DNA of 64,000 nucleotides from Brassica napus. Taxonomy: Eukaryota; Streptophyta; Magnoliopsida; Brassicales; Brassicaceae. The stretch lies in the NCBI RefSeq assembly GCF_020379485.1, contig NC_063437.1:15215726-15279725 (forward strand). Reading direction: 5' to 3'. This document shows, piece after piece, positions 32,376-42,772 of the stretch. Every line of letters starts with the position of its first letter. Positions within the stretch are counted from its first letter, which is position 1. The notes under the pieces were generated by a model, which saw only the letters and a program-made list of their open reading frames with translations, had not been told where the DNA came from and did no database searches. The position numbers were made by a program, and so were the translations under genes.

Positions 32376-33497
32376 ACCAAATACTCTTTTTTTTTTCACA
32401 AGATGTACATTGCTACCCTCTATCACAGTATCACACAATATAAAGGGAACTATTGTTTATGTGATAATAATTTCACATGAGATGAGTTAACATGTTAAGA
32501 ATTTCCTGAATATTTCAGGAAAATTCTTGAATAAGAAGTGTAATTATATACTGTACGATACATTGGCATTTCTTTTTCTTATGTTCAACCGAAAGGTGAG
32601 TATACTGAAGAAATAAACAAACACTATATCTTTTATCTGCACAAGCACGTAATCATTTATGATAAAATGTTAATATTAACTTTTTGTCAACCCATTTCAT
32701 ATTAGTCAAAGTTTATTTTTTATATTCTTTTGTAATCGAAATGAGATAAACCGTGTTTTATACTTCGTTTCGCATTTTGATCAAAATATCGTGTATGTTT
32801 TATAAAGATACTCGCAATCACAATTATCTATAAAATATTTTAGTGTTTAAATCATTTATTAAATTATATATATATGTATACAAATATCATTATATTTTAT
32901 TTTTCCTTTTTAAATAAAAGTAATAACATATTAATGTATAATTATATTTAAATATTAGATTCAAATTTATTTATTTATTTTAAAAATATATATTAAGCAT
33001 ATTTTGATAATATCTTTTTTTTTGTTGATAATATCTTGTTATATTACAGCTTGATTCGGATATGGATTCAAGTTTTTTGGTTCAGATCTCGAATTTCTGA
33101 TTTTTTTTTTCCCAGACATACACGTCTCCTTCCTTCCTTTGGAGGGTCTGACACGCCACTGGTTCAAGACTTTCAAATTCGGGTTACATATTTTAAGAAC
33201 GAATGAGAGTATTACTACCCAAGTTGAACAAATACATGCACCAGTGTTGTCTTTTAAATTAAGAAAATACATGCAGCCAAGTTTGAATAATGAAGCAGGC
33301 TTAATGCGTTCGACATGGGTAGCAGCAACATCATTAAACAAAATAAATGATATATGAATTAAAAATACAACTAGTTTTGAGTATTTGTCAACCGTTTTAA
33401 CTTAACATGAAACATGCAATGATTCATCTTGTTCCACATTCATTCTCTCCTTCTTCGTAGCTTTCTCAAAGACAATAGAAGCTTATATTGAATCGCC
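32376..33497. other. AT-rich intergenic region
   Basis: No gene recognised. It contains one micro-insertion (33004-33037) and the promoter of the proline-rich gene. Confidence 0.5.
33004..33037. repeat. 8-bp T-tract insertion flanked by a 13-bp direct repeat
   Basis: TTGATAATATCTT at 33004-33016 and again at 33025-33037, separated only by a T-run and G. On the minus strand the insert reads C followed by A's, the smallest possible retroposon tail. Confidence 0.55.
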
Positions 33498-34061
33498 ATG
33501 ACGACCGCGAAAAGGCTCTGTTTCATTGTTATTCTATCAATGTGTCTTCTCACGAGCGCTGAGGAGGAGTCTCCCTCTCCGGCTATCTCGCCAGGACGTG
33601 ATTCTCCTCTGCCACCGGAATCACATTCATCTCCGTCACCACCAGAAACGGATTCCCTTCCGCCACCAGCTTCATCACCAAGACATGAGCCCCTAGCGGA
33701 TTCTCCTCCACCACCTCCTCCTCAACCGTCACCATCTCCATCTACTGAACCAGCGCCTGTTCCCACTCCGTCAAAGGACGATTCCCATGAGGATTCAGAG
33801 CCGGAGACAGAGTATTTCCCTTCTCCGACGCCGTCTCCTGCGGCAGAAGAGCGAAAACCAGACGATATCAAAGCAAGCGAGGATGGTGATGAGTTCGAGA
33901 AAGAAGAAGAAAGCGGGATGAGTGGATTGGAAAAAGCTGGGATCGCCATTGGAGCTATACTTGGAGTAGGAGCCATTGTAATGGGAGCTATTGTTTACAA
34001 GAAACGTAGAGATAACTTAACCAGAGCTCGTTACACTTATTTCCAAGGAGAGTTTCTTTAA
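33498..34061 (+). CDS. Proline-rich, single-pass membrane (cell-wall associated) protein
   Basis: A single exon of 187 residues. There is a signal peptide (MTTAKRLCFIVILSMCLL, cleavage near TSA-EEE), then about 90 residues rich in Ser-Pro and Pro-Pro motifs (SPSPPETDS, SPPPPPPQPSPSPS) expected to be hydroxylated and glycosylated. An acidic stretch follows (DGDEFEKEEE), then one transmembrane helix (AGIAIGAILGVGAIVMGAIV, about residues 147-167), a basic stop-transfer (YKKRRD) and a short cytosolic tail ending in YFQGEFL. This is the layout of an extensin/AGP-like membrane-anchored glycoprotein. Position and features fit At2g28440. No intron and no lesion are seen. Confidence 0.82.
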   Translation: MTTAKRLCFIVILSMCLLTSAEEESPSPAISPGRDSPLPPESHSSPSPPETDSLPPPASSPRHEPLADSPPPPPPQPSPSPSTEPAPVPTPSKDDSHEDSEPETEYFPSPTPSPAAEERKPDDIKASEDGDEFEKEEESGMSGLEKAGIAIGAILGVGAIVMGAIVYKKRRDNLTRARYTYFQGEFL

Positions 34062-35093
34062 ACTGTTTTCTTGTTTTTTTTTTTTGGATTAAGAAACATA
34101 TACAATTTTTCATACATTGTTGTTTTTGGTGGCGCTACATGAGGAATCTTTCATCTCTTAGTAGAGTTTATATTATTATATATTACCTCTTAAGGAGCAT
34201 TTACTATATGTCCCAGTGGTAAGTAGAGCCAGATCTAAAACATTTCTCAAGAATTTTCATAATTTTTTTTGGCATAATTTGAAAGCTTATATCTAAAATT
34301 TTTGGGGATAAAATCCAATATTTCATTAGACTGTGCTTAGATCTGGCCCTCGTGGTCAGTGTGAGGAAAGAGTTCAACGGCCATGGCTTTGATAGTTCCA
34401 AAAGGTTCAGATGTTTACATTGGATACTAAAACTACATTGTTTATGTTTTATACATTATGTTTGAGTTGGTACTCCCTGTCTTTATAGAGATTGTGACTA
34501 AAACCGGTTTTAAAATGATGTCAAACAGAACCAAAACTCTGATTGGTTGTTAGATGACCAACATCAACAATCTGAATGTACCCATGAAGTCAATTAAAAT
34601 TCACTTGAACTGGTTTTGTATTTCTTGAAAATAATTGAACCAGGTTTAGATCAATCTGGTTCAACTTTTGTATTCCAAAACAAGCTTTCTAAACAATTTG
34701 GAATGGATCGCAGAGATATGGGGAATTTTCAGAGGACAGCTCACCTTCCAAGCTCAGAATCACATCTGATCACATGGCTCAAATATTTCCAAAATGATAA
34801 TTTTAAGTTTGAATACAACCGAGTTGAAGGTAACGAAGAAGATGTTCAACCAAAGAATAATCAAGAACCAAATGAGTATCTTCCTACATCATCAATGGAA
34901 AAAGCGAGAAAAGTGATGGAGGAATTCTTGGAGATATGTCATGATGAAGCTACGTCTAAAGGGTCATACTAGTGCATACTGATGTTCAAAACAAATCCAT
35001 TTCTCTATTGTCTTTTTTTTTTAATATATGTTAAATTTATTCAAAAGAAATATACCATTTTTGCATCTAGTAAGAAAGCGTGAAAGTTAACGA
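34062..35093. other. Intergenic region between proline-rich gene and protease
   Basis: 34.22-34.36 kb has a small inverted pair (GCCAGATCTAA near 34230, TTAGATCTGGC near 34337), possibly the ends of a degraded element of about 120 bp. One short unrecognised frame follows at 34703-34972. Nothing else is supported. Confidence 0.4.
34703..34972 (+). CDS. Unrecognised short ORF, possible gene fragment
   Basis: From ATG at 34703 the frame encodes 89 residues (MDRRDMGNFQRTAHLPSSES onward), ending in a charged helix containing MEKARKVMEEFLEICHDEAT. The frame is open for 29 codons upstream of this ATG. The amino-acid composition is protein-like, and the C-terminal half could be a coiled or helical segment. 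I recognise no family, signal peptide or domain. It has no visible promoter and may be a relic of one of the genes lost between the proline-rich gene and LBD11. It could also be chance. Confidence 0.25.
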   Translation: MDRRDMGNFQRTAHLPSSESHLITWLKYFQNDNFKFEYNRVEGNEEDVQPKNNQEPNEYLPTSSMEKARKVMEEFLEICHDEATSKGSY

Positions 35094-35270
35094 AAGGACA
35101 AATTAAATAAAACAAATACATTCTTTATGGTCTAACTAAAGGACAAATTAAATAAAACAAATCCATTCTCTATGGTATTATTATTAATGAAAGGACATAT
35201 ATATATAAATAAAACAAACCATTCTTTATAGTCTTATTAGTGAAAGGACAACTATAAATAAAACAAACTT
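35094..35270. repeat. Minisatellite, about four units of 45-54 bp, overlapping the protease stop codon
   Basis: Units start with AAAGGACA and continue with TAAATAAAACAAA and then CATTCT(T/C)TATGGT or a variant. They begin near 35094, 35139, 35191 and 35243. The last, partial unit lies inside the coding region of the minus-strand aspartic protease and encodes its final residues and stop. Confidence 0.8.
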
Positions 35271-36536
35271 AATGTTTAACTGTAAAAACGACGCTGCAGA
35301 AGTTGAGTCTCTTGGCATGTCTTGTGTAACACCACAATCGGTGGGTTTAAACGAAACCTGTAGTGAAGAATGATCGTAACCAACCAAGAAGTTGTTCTGT
35401 GCTCTGTTGCCAAAGACAGCTTTTTCAGCAATTGGTGTTACCGGACCACACATAATCATGAGACAAATGGCTTGTCCATTAGCCATATACGTATTGTTTT
35501 TATCCAAAACAAGATCTGCACCTCCACTGAAATGCATTGTGATCACTGGAAAGATATCCATCGTATTCGTTTTGTAGCAAAGTTTGTCGATGTCCGAGAA
35601 AGTTACTCGTTCCGCAGTCACAACCTTCTCCACTGACTCCCTCACTAGGCTGCAGTAGCTTGCGGGCAAATAGGTTAAAGTGGTTCCAGAGTCTATTAAT
35701 ATGTTACCGTCTACGGCGTGAAACGGGGTCCCCAATGTTTCAACGCGTGCCTCCCCAACGCTGACCGCGTCTAGGTTTAGGTAATAGAAACCGGGTTTCT
35801 CCTTCTTCGTAAACATAGGTGTTGATACAGTCCCGTTCCCTGACACAATAGCATTACTTCCAAAGCTGATCTTACTTTTTCCCTCAGGGGAGAAGCAGTA
35901 AGAAAAGGCACCGTGCATGTTTTTGCCCATCTGAGAGATGAGAGATAAAGATTTCCAACTTAGACCAACAATGCCCGAAGCGGTTGTTCTAAACCCTGAG
36001 CTGTTGTGCGAACATCCAATAACGGTTTCAGGCATTACATAGGAGTGGCCAGAAGTGGATTGGATGGTGACGGTCTCGGTTGCTAAGCTTCCTCTGGAGT
36101 AGCTTTGGTCCCCGTATAGCAAAGTATAATCACAAGAGGGGTTAGGGGTAATGCACTTTAATTGCTCTTTGTAGGTGGAGGACTTGGAAGGGTCGAATAT
36201 TGGATTGCGTTGTTTGTAGCAGTTAAGACAAGGCAAACATTGTGTCCATATGATCTCGCTTCCTGTGTCTAAGATTGCGTCAATCTCGACAGGAGGAGTA
36301 CCGATTTTGAGTTTCATAAGATACTCGGAGGCTTGAAAGAAGATGTCGGCGTAAGGAGATGATCGGAGTTGATCATAAGTATTAGAGCGTCGAGAAGAAG
36401 ATGAATTGGTGCGACGGTGGATTAGGTCCATGGTGAAGCCGCTTGGAGGTAATGAGGCTGTGGCGGTAATAAAGAGAAAAGCTGTAATGATTTGAAGAGA
36501 GAGTGTAACACTCATCATTCTGGTTGCATAAGACAT
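35226..36536 (-). CDS. Pepsin-like aspartic protease (A1B/CDR1-like, nepenthesin type)
   Basis: A single exon of 436 residues. The N-terminal hydrophobic signal region is at about residues 8-28 (MSVTLSLQIITAFLFITATA); starts at M1, M7 or M8 are all possible. Next is the conserved SGFTMDLIHRR propeptide motif. The first catalytic motif is DTGSEIIWTQC (Asp90) and the second is IDSGTTLTYLP (Asp282). A nepenthesin-type cysteine cluster follows the first motif (CLPCLNCYKQ). FGNRAQNNFLVGYD near the end is diagnostic of the plant clade that includes At2g28010, as I remember it. Members act in the secretory pathway or apoplast, and CDR1 is linked to disease signalling. The C-terminus is unusual: after the family's usual end it continues with MPRDSTSAAS and a hydrophobic tail (FVLFIVVLSLIRL) encoded by minisatellite sequence. 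A TATA box is present upstream. Confidence 0.93.
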   Translation of the reverse strand: MSYATRMMSVTLSLQIITAFLFITATASLPPSGFTMDLIHRRTNSSSSRRSNTYDQLRSSPYADIFFQASEYLMKLKIGTPPVEIDAILDTGSEIIWTQCLPCLNCYKQRNPIFDPSKSSTYKEQLKCITPNPSCDYTLLYGDQSYSRGSLATETVTIQSTSGHSYVMPETVIGCSHNSSGFRTTASGIVGLSWKSLSLISQMGKNMHGAFSYCFSPEGKSKISFGSNAIVSGNGTVSTPMFTKKEKPGFYYLNLDAVSVGEARVETLGTPFHAVDGNILIDSGTTLTYLPASYCSLVRESVEKVVTAERVTFSDIDKLCYKTNTMDIFPVITMHFSGGADLVLDKNNTYMANGQAICLMIMCGPVTPIAEKAVFGNRAQNNFLVGYDHSSLQVSFKPTDCGVTQDMPRDSTSAASFLQLNIKFVLFIVVLSLIRL

Positions 36537-36594
36537 GGTGATCGAATAAGATCTTTAGGTTTTGAGACACAATGCAACTTCTTGATCATTCATG

Positions 36595-36606
36595 TATATA
36601 TTTATA
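36595..36606 (-). promoter_or_regulatory. TATA box of the aspartic protease gene
   Basis: TATAAATATATA on the minus strand, about 60 bp upstream of the start codon at 36536. Confidence 0.6.
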
Positions 36607-37054
36607 CAGTATGAACTTTAGTCGTTATTGTTAATTCTCCTGATTTGTCATTTTACCAATTTTGTTATTTCCATTTTTTGAATATTTAACAATTTGTTTC
36701 TAATTAAGAGTTTACTATCGTTTTCCATTTTGACGTTTCATTGTTGGAAATTATATTACTTCATAATATACAGCGAAATGTATATTTTACGTAATTGTTC
36801 ATGAATGATGAACCCCGGTTATTCAGAAAATGTAAGATTATTAAAAAACTATGCGTTTTGTACACCCCAGCTTATATCGCGACTAGAGAGTTGGTAAATT
36901 TGAGAAAAGTAAAAAAAAAATTTGAACTTGAGAAGTTAACGAATATAATCCTTTTCGAAATAAAATAGTTAACGAATATAATGGAAATGGAACTAACGTC
37001 TCCTAAAAAGGAGAAACGAAGGCTCAACGATAGTACTTTCTAAAAATGGACAGG
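36607..37054. other. AT-rich upstream region of the protease gene
   Basis: It contains a short imperfect direct repeat (GTTAACGAATATAAT near 36935 and 36968). No gene. Confidence 0.4.
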
Positions 37055-37225
37055 GCTAACCCGACCGAGATGACCTAGTGGTCGGTGACCGTATAAATCT
37101 AAAATATAATAGAGAGCTATCTTGTGAGCAAAAATATCACTGTGCCGCACAATTCTGGTTTAGTGGTTTTGGGAGGTCACCTCTTCTCCACGTATGTGGG
37201 AGGACCTCATTGACAAAAGAAGAAA
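37055..37225 (+). mobile_element. SINE-like element, tRNA-derived head
   Basis: About 170 bp beginning CCGAGATGACCTAGTGGTCGG, in which GACCTAGTGGT resembles a tRNA-type box A. It ends TCATTGACAAAAGAAGAAAC, an A-rich tail common in Brassicaceae SINEs. A good box B and a TSD were not found, so the assignment is tentative. Confidence 0.4.
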
Positions 37226-37709
37226 CAAACTATTAGGTTAAGGTTATGATTTGTGGATTTGGGAGTTCGGATGATTGTGTATAGATTGATTATTAGGAAA
37301 TTGGGTTGAATAACAAAAAAACAAAAAAAAAAACTGTGCCAGCCATACGATGGCGAATATGATTGTATTGATTTTAGAAGGCTCTGAAATATCTTCCGTT
37401 AAAACCTGGGGTTCATCATTCATGAACATTCCATTTCCTTTTGAGTTCCACTATAACCAGAATACCACGATTGTTAAATTTTTTCATTACTATTTTTGGC
37501 AATCTTAAACCTGACATATATACAATTCATTACTTTTAAGGAAAAATAAACAAAAACATGCACATAACGCGGGTATGTCGATATATAGTTTACATAAAAC
37601 TATTTAAGTAATATCATTCTTTAACAACTACAAAGTTTAGTATTCTGACAAAAAAAATTAGTAATAACATAAAATTCTTTTTTTCTCCACACATTAAATC
37701 TTTTTTATG

Positions 37710-38318
37710 CTAAGAACAATTTTTTTTGATGAAAAGTTAAATTTATTGATCATTATGAAAAAATGAATGGTTATTTACAAAATAAATCTAAAAACAAAAT
37801 ATTTACGTTCTAAACTCATATCCTTGCTCAATGTGAGCACCAAACCAACGCTGCAACAATCCTGCGAGTCCTTTCTGCTCATGGTATTGACTAGATACAA
37901 TCCTTTGCCTAAGACCACTTCCAATAGTGATTTTTAACAAAATATTTAGCATTAAACTTATTATAATAATTTGTGGGACCCTCTATATTTAAAAATATAT
38001 GCCAAATTAATCCTTAGCTAAAGATTAATCTTCCACTGATTTTTCACTGTGCGCGGGTCCTATTGCCACGTAGAAACCCGCGATTGGCTCTCTTTTTCTT
38101 TTTTTTTTAAACTGAATAAAAAATAAAAATAATAAAATAAGAAGAAAACTTACCTTGGTTATCGAGAGAGAGGGTATCAGGATTGCTGATGCTCTAATGG
38201 TCTTCTCTATTACTTTTGCAAGCTGGTTTGGTGTCCACTTCGCTGTGTATGTTGTCTCTCGTCTTCTCGCGCCATGTATAATAGACAGTGGCTTGAGGTG
38301 CTAGCCTGAGAACAATTT
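37710..38318 (-). mobile_element. 5'-truncated LINE (3' end of ORF2) interrupted by a MITE
   Basis: The minus strand encodes the end of a LINE ORF2: ATVYYTWREKTRDN near 38250-38290, and after the MITE, RQRIVSSQYHEQKGLAGLLQ and RWFGAHIEQGYEFRT before a TAA at about 37812-37814. A 3'UTR and an A-tail (37723-37730 as T's) follow. The insertion is flanked by CTRAGAACAATTT at 37710-37722 and 38306-38318 (12 of 13 identical), a TSD. The two coding pieces belong to one frame once the MITE at 37913-38194 is taken out. It is similar to but distinct from the other two LINEs in the window. Confidence 0.85.
37910..38197. mobile_element. MITE (PIF/Harbinger type) inside a LINE ORF
   Basis: The element 37913-38194 (282 bp) lies between TAA copies at 37910-37912 and 38195-38197. 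The ends are GACCACTTCCAATAG and, read inward from the right, GAGCATCAGCAATCC, an imperfect inverted repeat. Internally it has the GCGCGGGTCC and ACCCGCGATTGGCTC sequences that echo the AACCCGCGAAC and AATCGCGGATCG of the MITE at 21.8 kb. Removal of the element plus one TAA restores the surrounding LINE frame. Confidence 0.8.
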
Positions 38319-38527
38319 ATTAAAATATTAGGTAGTCAAAATCAGGGGCAGTTTCAGCTTGAAAACTATGGGTGCACGTGCCCTCAGTGAAATATGGATT
38401 TCTTTTTTTGAGAAAAATATAGTTATAACTTCAAGCCAAATTGGGCAAACCACGTCCCGTTATGCTGAGTTAATTGAATTCACGGCTCCAATATTCTTTT
38501 TATTTATTTTTAGCTCTCAATTAAATA

Positions 38528-38961
38528 TCTAAACTATTAAAACTGAAGTATAAATAAATTTTAATCCTAAATTTTCCTTAATAATTACCATCCAATGCCA
38601 TTGGCCTTATAAATAGCAATTTTCATTAAAATTGTTATGAAATTGCCTAATATTTAGCTATCTAATAAATTTAAAAGATATACAATCATTCATTTATTTA
38701 AAAAATCAAAATCAAAAAGTCAATTTCGTAATCCATAAAAAACTATAAAATAGATTAAATGATCAGATTAATTTATTGGTTTATTAAAAATTAAATTAAT
38801 CAAAATCGTCTAAAATTTTCAGAATAATAAAACCAACTCAATTATATTTAATTAATTAGCATCTTCTAATTTAATTAGTACAATAATGTATGTATTTAAT
38901 TTTTAAACGTTTACAAAAATCAAAAACAAATACCCGTGCGGAGGCACAGGTCAAGATCTAG
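38528..38961 (+). mobile_element. Non-autonomous Helitron
   Basis: The 5' end TCTAAACTATTAAAACTGAA begins after an A at 38527. The 3' end has a GC hairpin (CCCGTGC-GGAG-GCACAGG) near 38932-38951, then TCAAGAT and terminal CTAG (38958-38961) followed by T. This is the Helitron pattern: TC at the 5' end, a hairpin about 10 bp before CTRR, insertion between A and T, and no TSD. At 434 bp it has no helicase or coding sequence. Confidence 0.72.
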
Positions 38962-40575
38962 TATTGTTTTAAAAGTAACAAATGTATTTAACTGATCTTA
39001 ATTGTTTCAATTTTAATTTATCATTAGATTTTGAACCACAATTTAATATAAAAATAATTTTAACTTTTTATTTTTAATCATTTTATATAATATATTGTTT
39101 TAGTCTTGTTATCTTGTAGATATAAAAATGTAAGATGTACTGATCATTTAATTTTCACAAATGCATTATATTTTTTAATAATTCAGCATATTATGACGGT
39201 GGATGATATTTAACTAATCTTTAGTTTAGCAAAACTCTATAAATTAATATAATTTTTATTTCAAAAATTAAAACAGAAAACTGTTTATTTATAATATTAT
39301 TTATGAATTTAATTAGTTATGTAAATAATAAAATTATAAAAATTATAAATTTTCACTAGATGATAATATAACTTCATGCATGATAATGTATTTTACTTAA
39401 ACGGTTTAATGTATAAATAATGAGTAATTTGTTTACAAGGAAAGTCCTAAAGATAATAAGAAAACAGTTGTATTTTCTATAAAACACACAGAAATGCGAT
39501 ATTAATTTCAAAATATTTTTATTTTAATAGAATAGATTGTTAACTATACCCTAATTTATATATGTTTGAAAGAAGACCTTCTTGTCAATTTATTTATAAA
39601 TTAACTTTGAAATTTCTTAAAACTATCTAGTGTGTAGAATCCATTTTCACTGATATTAGATTAAAATAATTTATCTTCCAAAATAACAAAAAATGAAAAT
39701 ATACTATATAATTTATTAATATATTAAAAGATAATTATATCATTAATTATAACTAGAATTTTAAATAGATATATTAAATTAATAAACACCAAAAATTGAA
39801 ACTTTTGTGTATATATATATATATATATATTAATTATACAATATATACATATATTCTATTTTGGTTAAGAGTTTAGTGTTTAGGATTTAAAGTAATTTAA
39901 TAATTGTATTTAATAAATTTTATTTTTGCGATATCCAGTTTTTTATTTTGGGATAAATGTTTATAGTAGTTTGTTGACCATTTTGTTGTTAATGTTATGT
40001 CTTCAGTTATTAAACTTAAAAATCTGCCCTTGGTCAAAACAATTTAAGATGCTACACCAAAAACAAAAGTTAAGCTGATCGTCAAAATGACCTTTTGTAA
40101 TTTGTATGGAAAATCAATCCACACACATGTAAGTTTCAAAATGCAGACAGAAGAAAAACACTCAGAAGAAGATAAAATATTATTAATTAGAAGAGTGAAA
40201 TAATTAATTATAATCTTTTTAGAAGGAATGAAACCGCGTTGTTTCACTTCTTGGACACTAGTAACAAGTCTAGTCTTGCGCTCACCTAGACAAAAAAAAA
40301 AGCATTTCTGCCAGGAATTATTTGTAGTTTTATTTTTGACTGATTTATTTGTAGTTTTGATTTTGTCAAGATAGACCTTAAAGTCTATTTACACGAGTCA
40401 AGATATATATATATATATATATTAATTCATCGATCTCGATGGGACACTATTTTGGATATACATTTGTAGTGCAAATAGAAAAGAGAATTGGTAGCTTTTT
40501 TTTCTTTTTTAATTAATATGTGGATATTCCAGACATATAAAAAAGTTCAAACTAATTCCCAAAATAAGATATAGT
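38962..40575. other. AT-rich intergenic DNA
   Basis: No gene recognised. It contains TA microsatellites near 39812-39832 and 40405-40425. Confidence 0.45.
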
Positions 40576-41261
40576 CTAGGGATGGGCGTTCAGGTACCGT
40601 TCGGGTTCGGATTGGGTATTTTGAATTTTTGGCTATTTTGGTATCAAGGTGTAGAACCCGTTCGGTATTTCTGTACTTTGGATTGAGTTCAGATACTTTT
40701 AGTTCGGATTCAGTTATTTCAGATCCGGTTCAAATATTTAGATTTAAAAAAAAAAATCATTTCTCAAATTTCTTATATTTAAAAATATAACTTTCACTTA
40801 ACTAATTTTTTTTATTTTTAATAAATTAAATGGTTAATAGATTTGGACGTAACATTTTAAAACTAAAAAGACATTAATTTGGTTATTTTTTTAATTATGG
40901 ATGTATTTTTTTTTTAATTCTTGAAATAAAAAGTTGTACATGCATTTTAAGTGAGTAGCAAATCATTTTTTCCGTAATTGTATGTATATCATATGAACTT
41001 AAAGTATATGTAGTATCAATATAAATATTTTATATAAAATGAAAGATATAAACTAGAAATAAAAGGTTAATTATACATATGTTCAGTTATCTTCGGATAT
41101 CCATTTGAGTTCGGATATTATCTGTTCGGGTTCGGATATCCAATATCTCCTAATTCAATATCCATTCAGATATTTTGCTACTTCGGTTTGGATTTCGGTT
41201 CGAATTTTTCGGATCGGATTCGGATGCAGCTTCGAATATCTGGTAAAGTGTCCACGCCTAG
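40576..41261. mobile_element. Inverted-repeat element with TTCGG-rich arms
   Basis: The 686 bp begins CTAGGGATGGGCGTTCAGG and ends with CACGCCTAG (inverted: CTAGGCGTGGACAC). Both arms are full of TTCGG, GGTTCGG and TTCGGATAT motifs, while the centre is AT-rich and non-coding. This is a common form of degraded plant DNA transposon. I cannot assign the superfamily because no TSD is clear. Confidence 0.5.
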
Positions 41262-42772
41262 TATAACCTATGGATATATTCTTTTTCCGAATATTTAAAT
41301 GAGCCGAAAGCAATGCCTATATTGATATAAGGTGTCGAAGTAACATATGATTTAGTTTCGTATAGCAAGTAAATCTAATATGAAATGTGTTAACATTCCA
41401 AACTTTTTTACTTACTATTTAACCACAAAGTTCCAGACAATCGGTTATTTTTTGCTGAATCTATTCTCATTATATGTAAGTACTAACGGATGTTGTGAAT
41501 ACAGCGTAACCCGTTTCATATATTACTGTCTATGGATATGCTAAGATAAATGTTAGTATGAATGATTCTTGCTTCCTTCAAATAAAAACATATTTCTTCT
41601 CTCGCTAAAATTTATGCAAAGACATAGTTTTATATTTAATTGAAATTATTTGTATTTTAACTTGTTTCGTGCCACAAAAATATTTCTTTTTTTTTATCAA
41701 TAGCAGGCATCATATGTGGTAACATTGTAAGTTGGTAATACAATATACTGAAAAATTCTTTAAAAAAAAAACAAAATGTACATTACGTGGCCGCACGGAT
41801 ATAGATCTGTTGTTTATGGTCTATTTGAATATTTAGATAGAGAATCCATTAGTAGGTTGCACATGCATTTGGAAATTATTCTACTTTTTCAATAGGTTTA
41901 GTAGATCTGCCGATTAATCAAAAAATAAATAAATATATACCAGAAAACACTTAACTATCTATATCTAGTTAACGAGTAAATCTTTTTCTAAGCTAAATAT
42001 TTTATCCGTTTGAAGAATTAATATCACAAAATAGAACCATATGTGGGTTTGGATGCAATGAGAAAAGAACCATGCGAAAACTGAAAAGACTGCGCCATTT
42101 TATTCTAGTTTATCATTGTCTCCTTCACACTCTTATACATCTCCACATGCATTCACTATATCTATTTCAAGGAGTGAGAAAGCTAAAAAGAAATGAAAAC
42201 CAATGATATTTTTTTAGTTTCTATAAAAAATTATCATAATAACTCTAGAATTTTGTTTGTTATTTATTTACTATTTAACATGTTGACAAACTACGCAAAC
42301 CGTGTGCATGTGCCATCCATACATGCAACATAACTCAGCTGTGGATCCTGGTAAAAAGTAGTTTCTAAGCTCCCAATTTTTTTTTGTAGAAATTTATTGG
42401 TCTACCAGTATATGAAGGACTGTTTCAGAAATACACACGACACAAAAAAAGTTTGTTAACCCTTAGATATGAATTTTAATAATCGAGGTACATAAACAAC
42501 CGAAAACATATAAACTAAAATAAATTGTGATATATACTCTATTAGTAACAGTTTTGACTTCAATTAGAAATATTTTTAACGTCTATAGAAACACAACAAA
42601 AATACATATAAACCTAACTTATTTGCAGTTGGTAAAGAGTAAAGAGCTAATAATTATGTAATTTATATTACTAATAAGATTATGTTAAAATATTTATATT
42701 TATTAGAAACACACATTTATTTATATTTCTCTTCCATCTTAAACAACAACAAATTATAGAAAATAAAATATT
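41262..42772. other. AT-rich intergenic DNA
   Basis: No supported gene or repeat family. Confidence 0.4.

Noticed and set aside
39812..40425. TA runs as possible origins or matrix-attachment regions
   Set aside because: Simple TA microsatellites are common in plant intergenic DNA and give no functional evidence.
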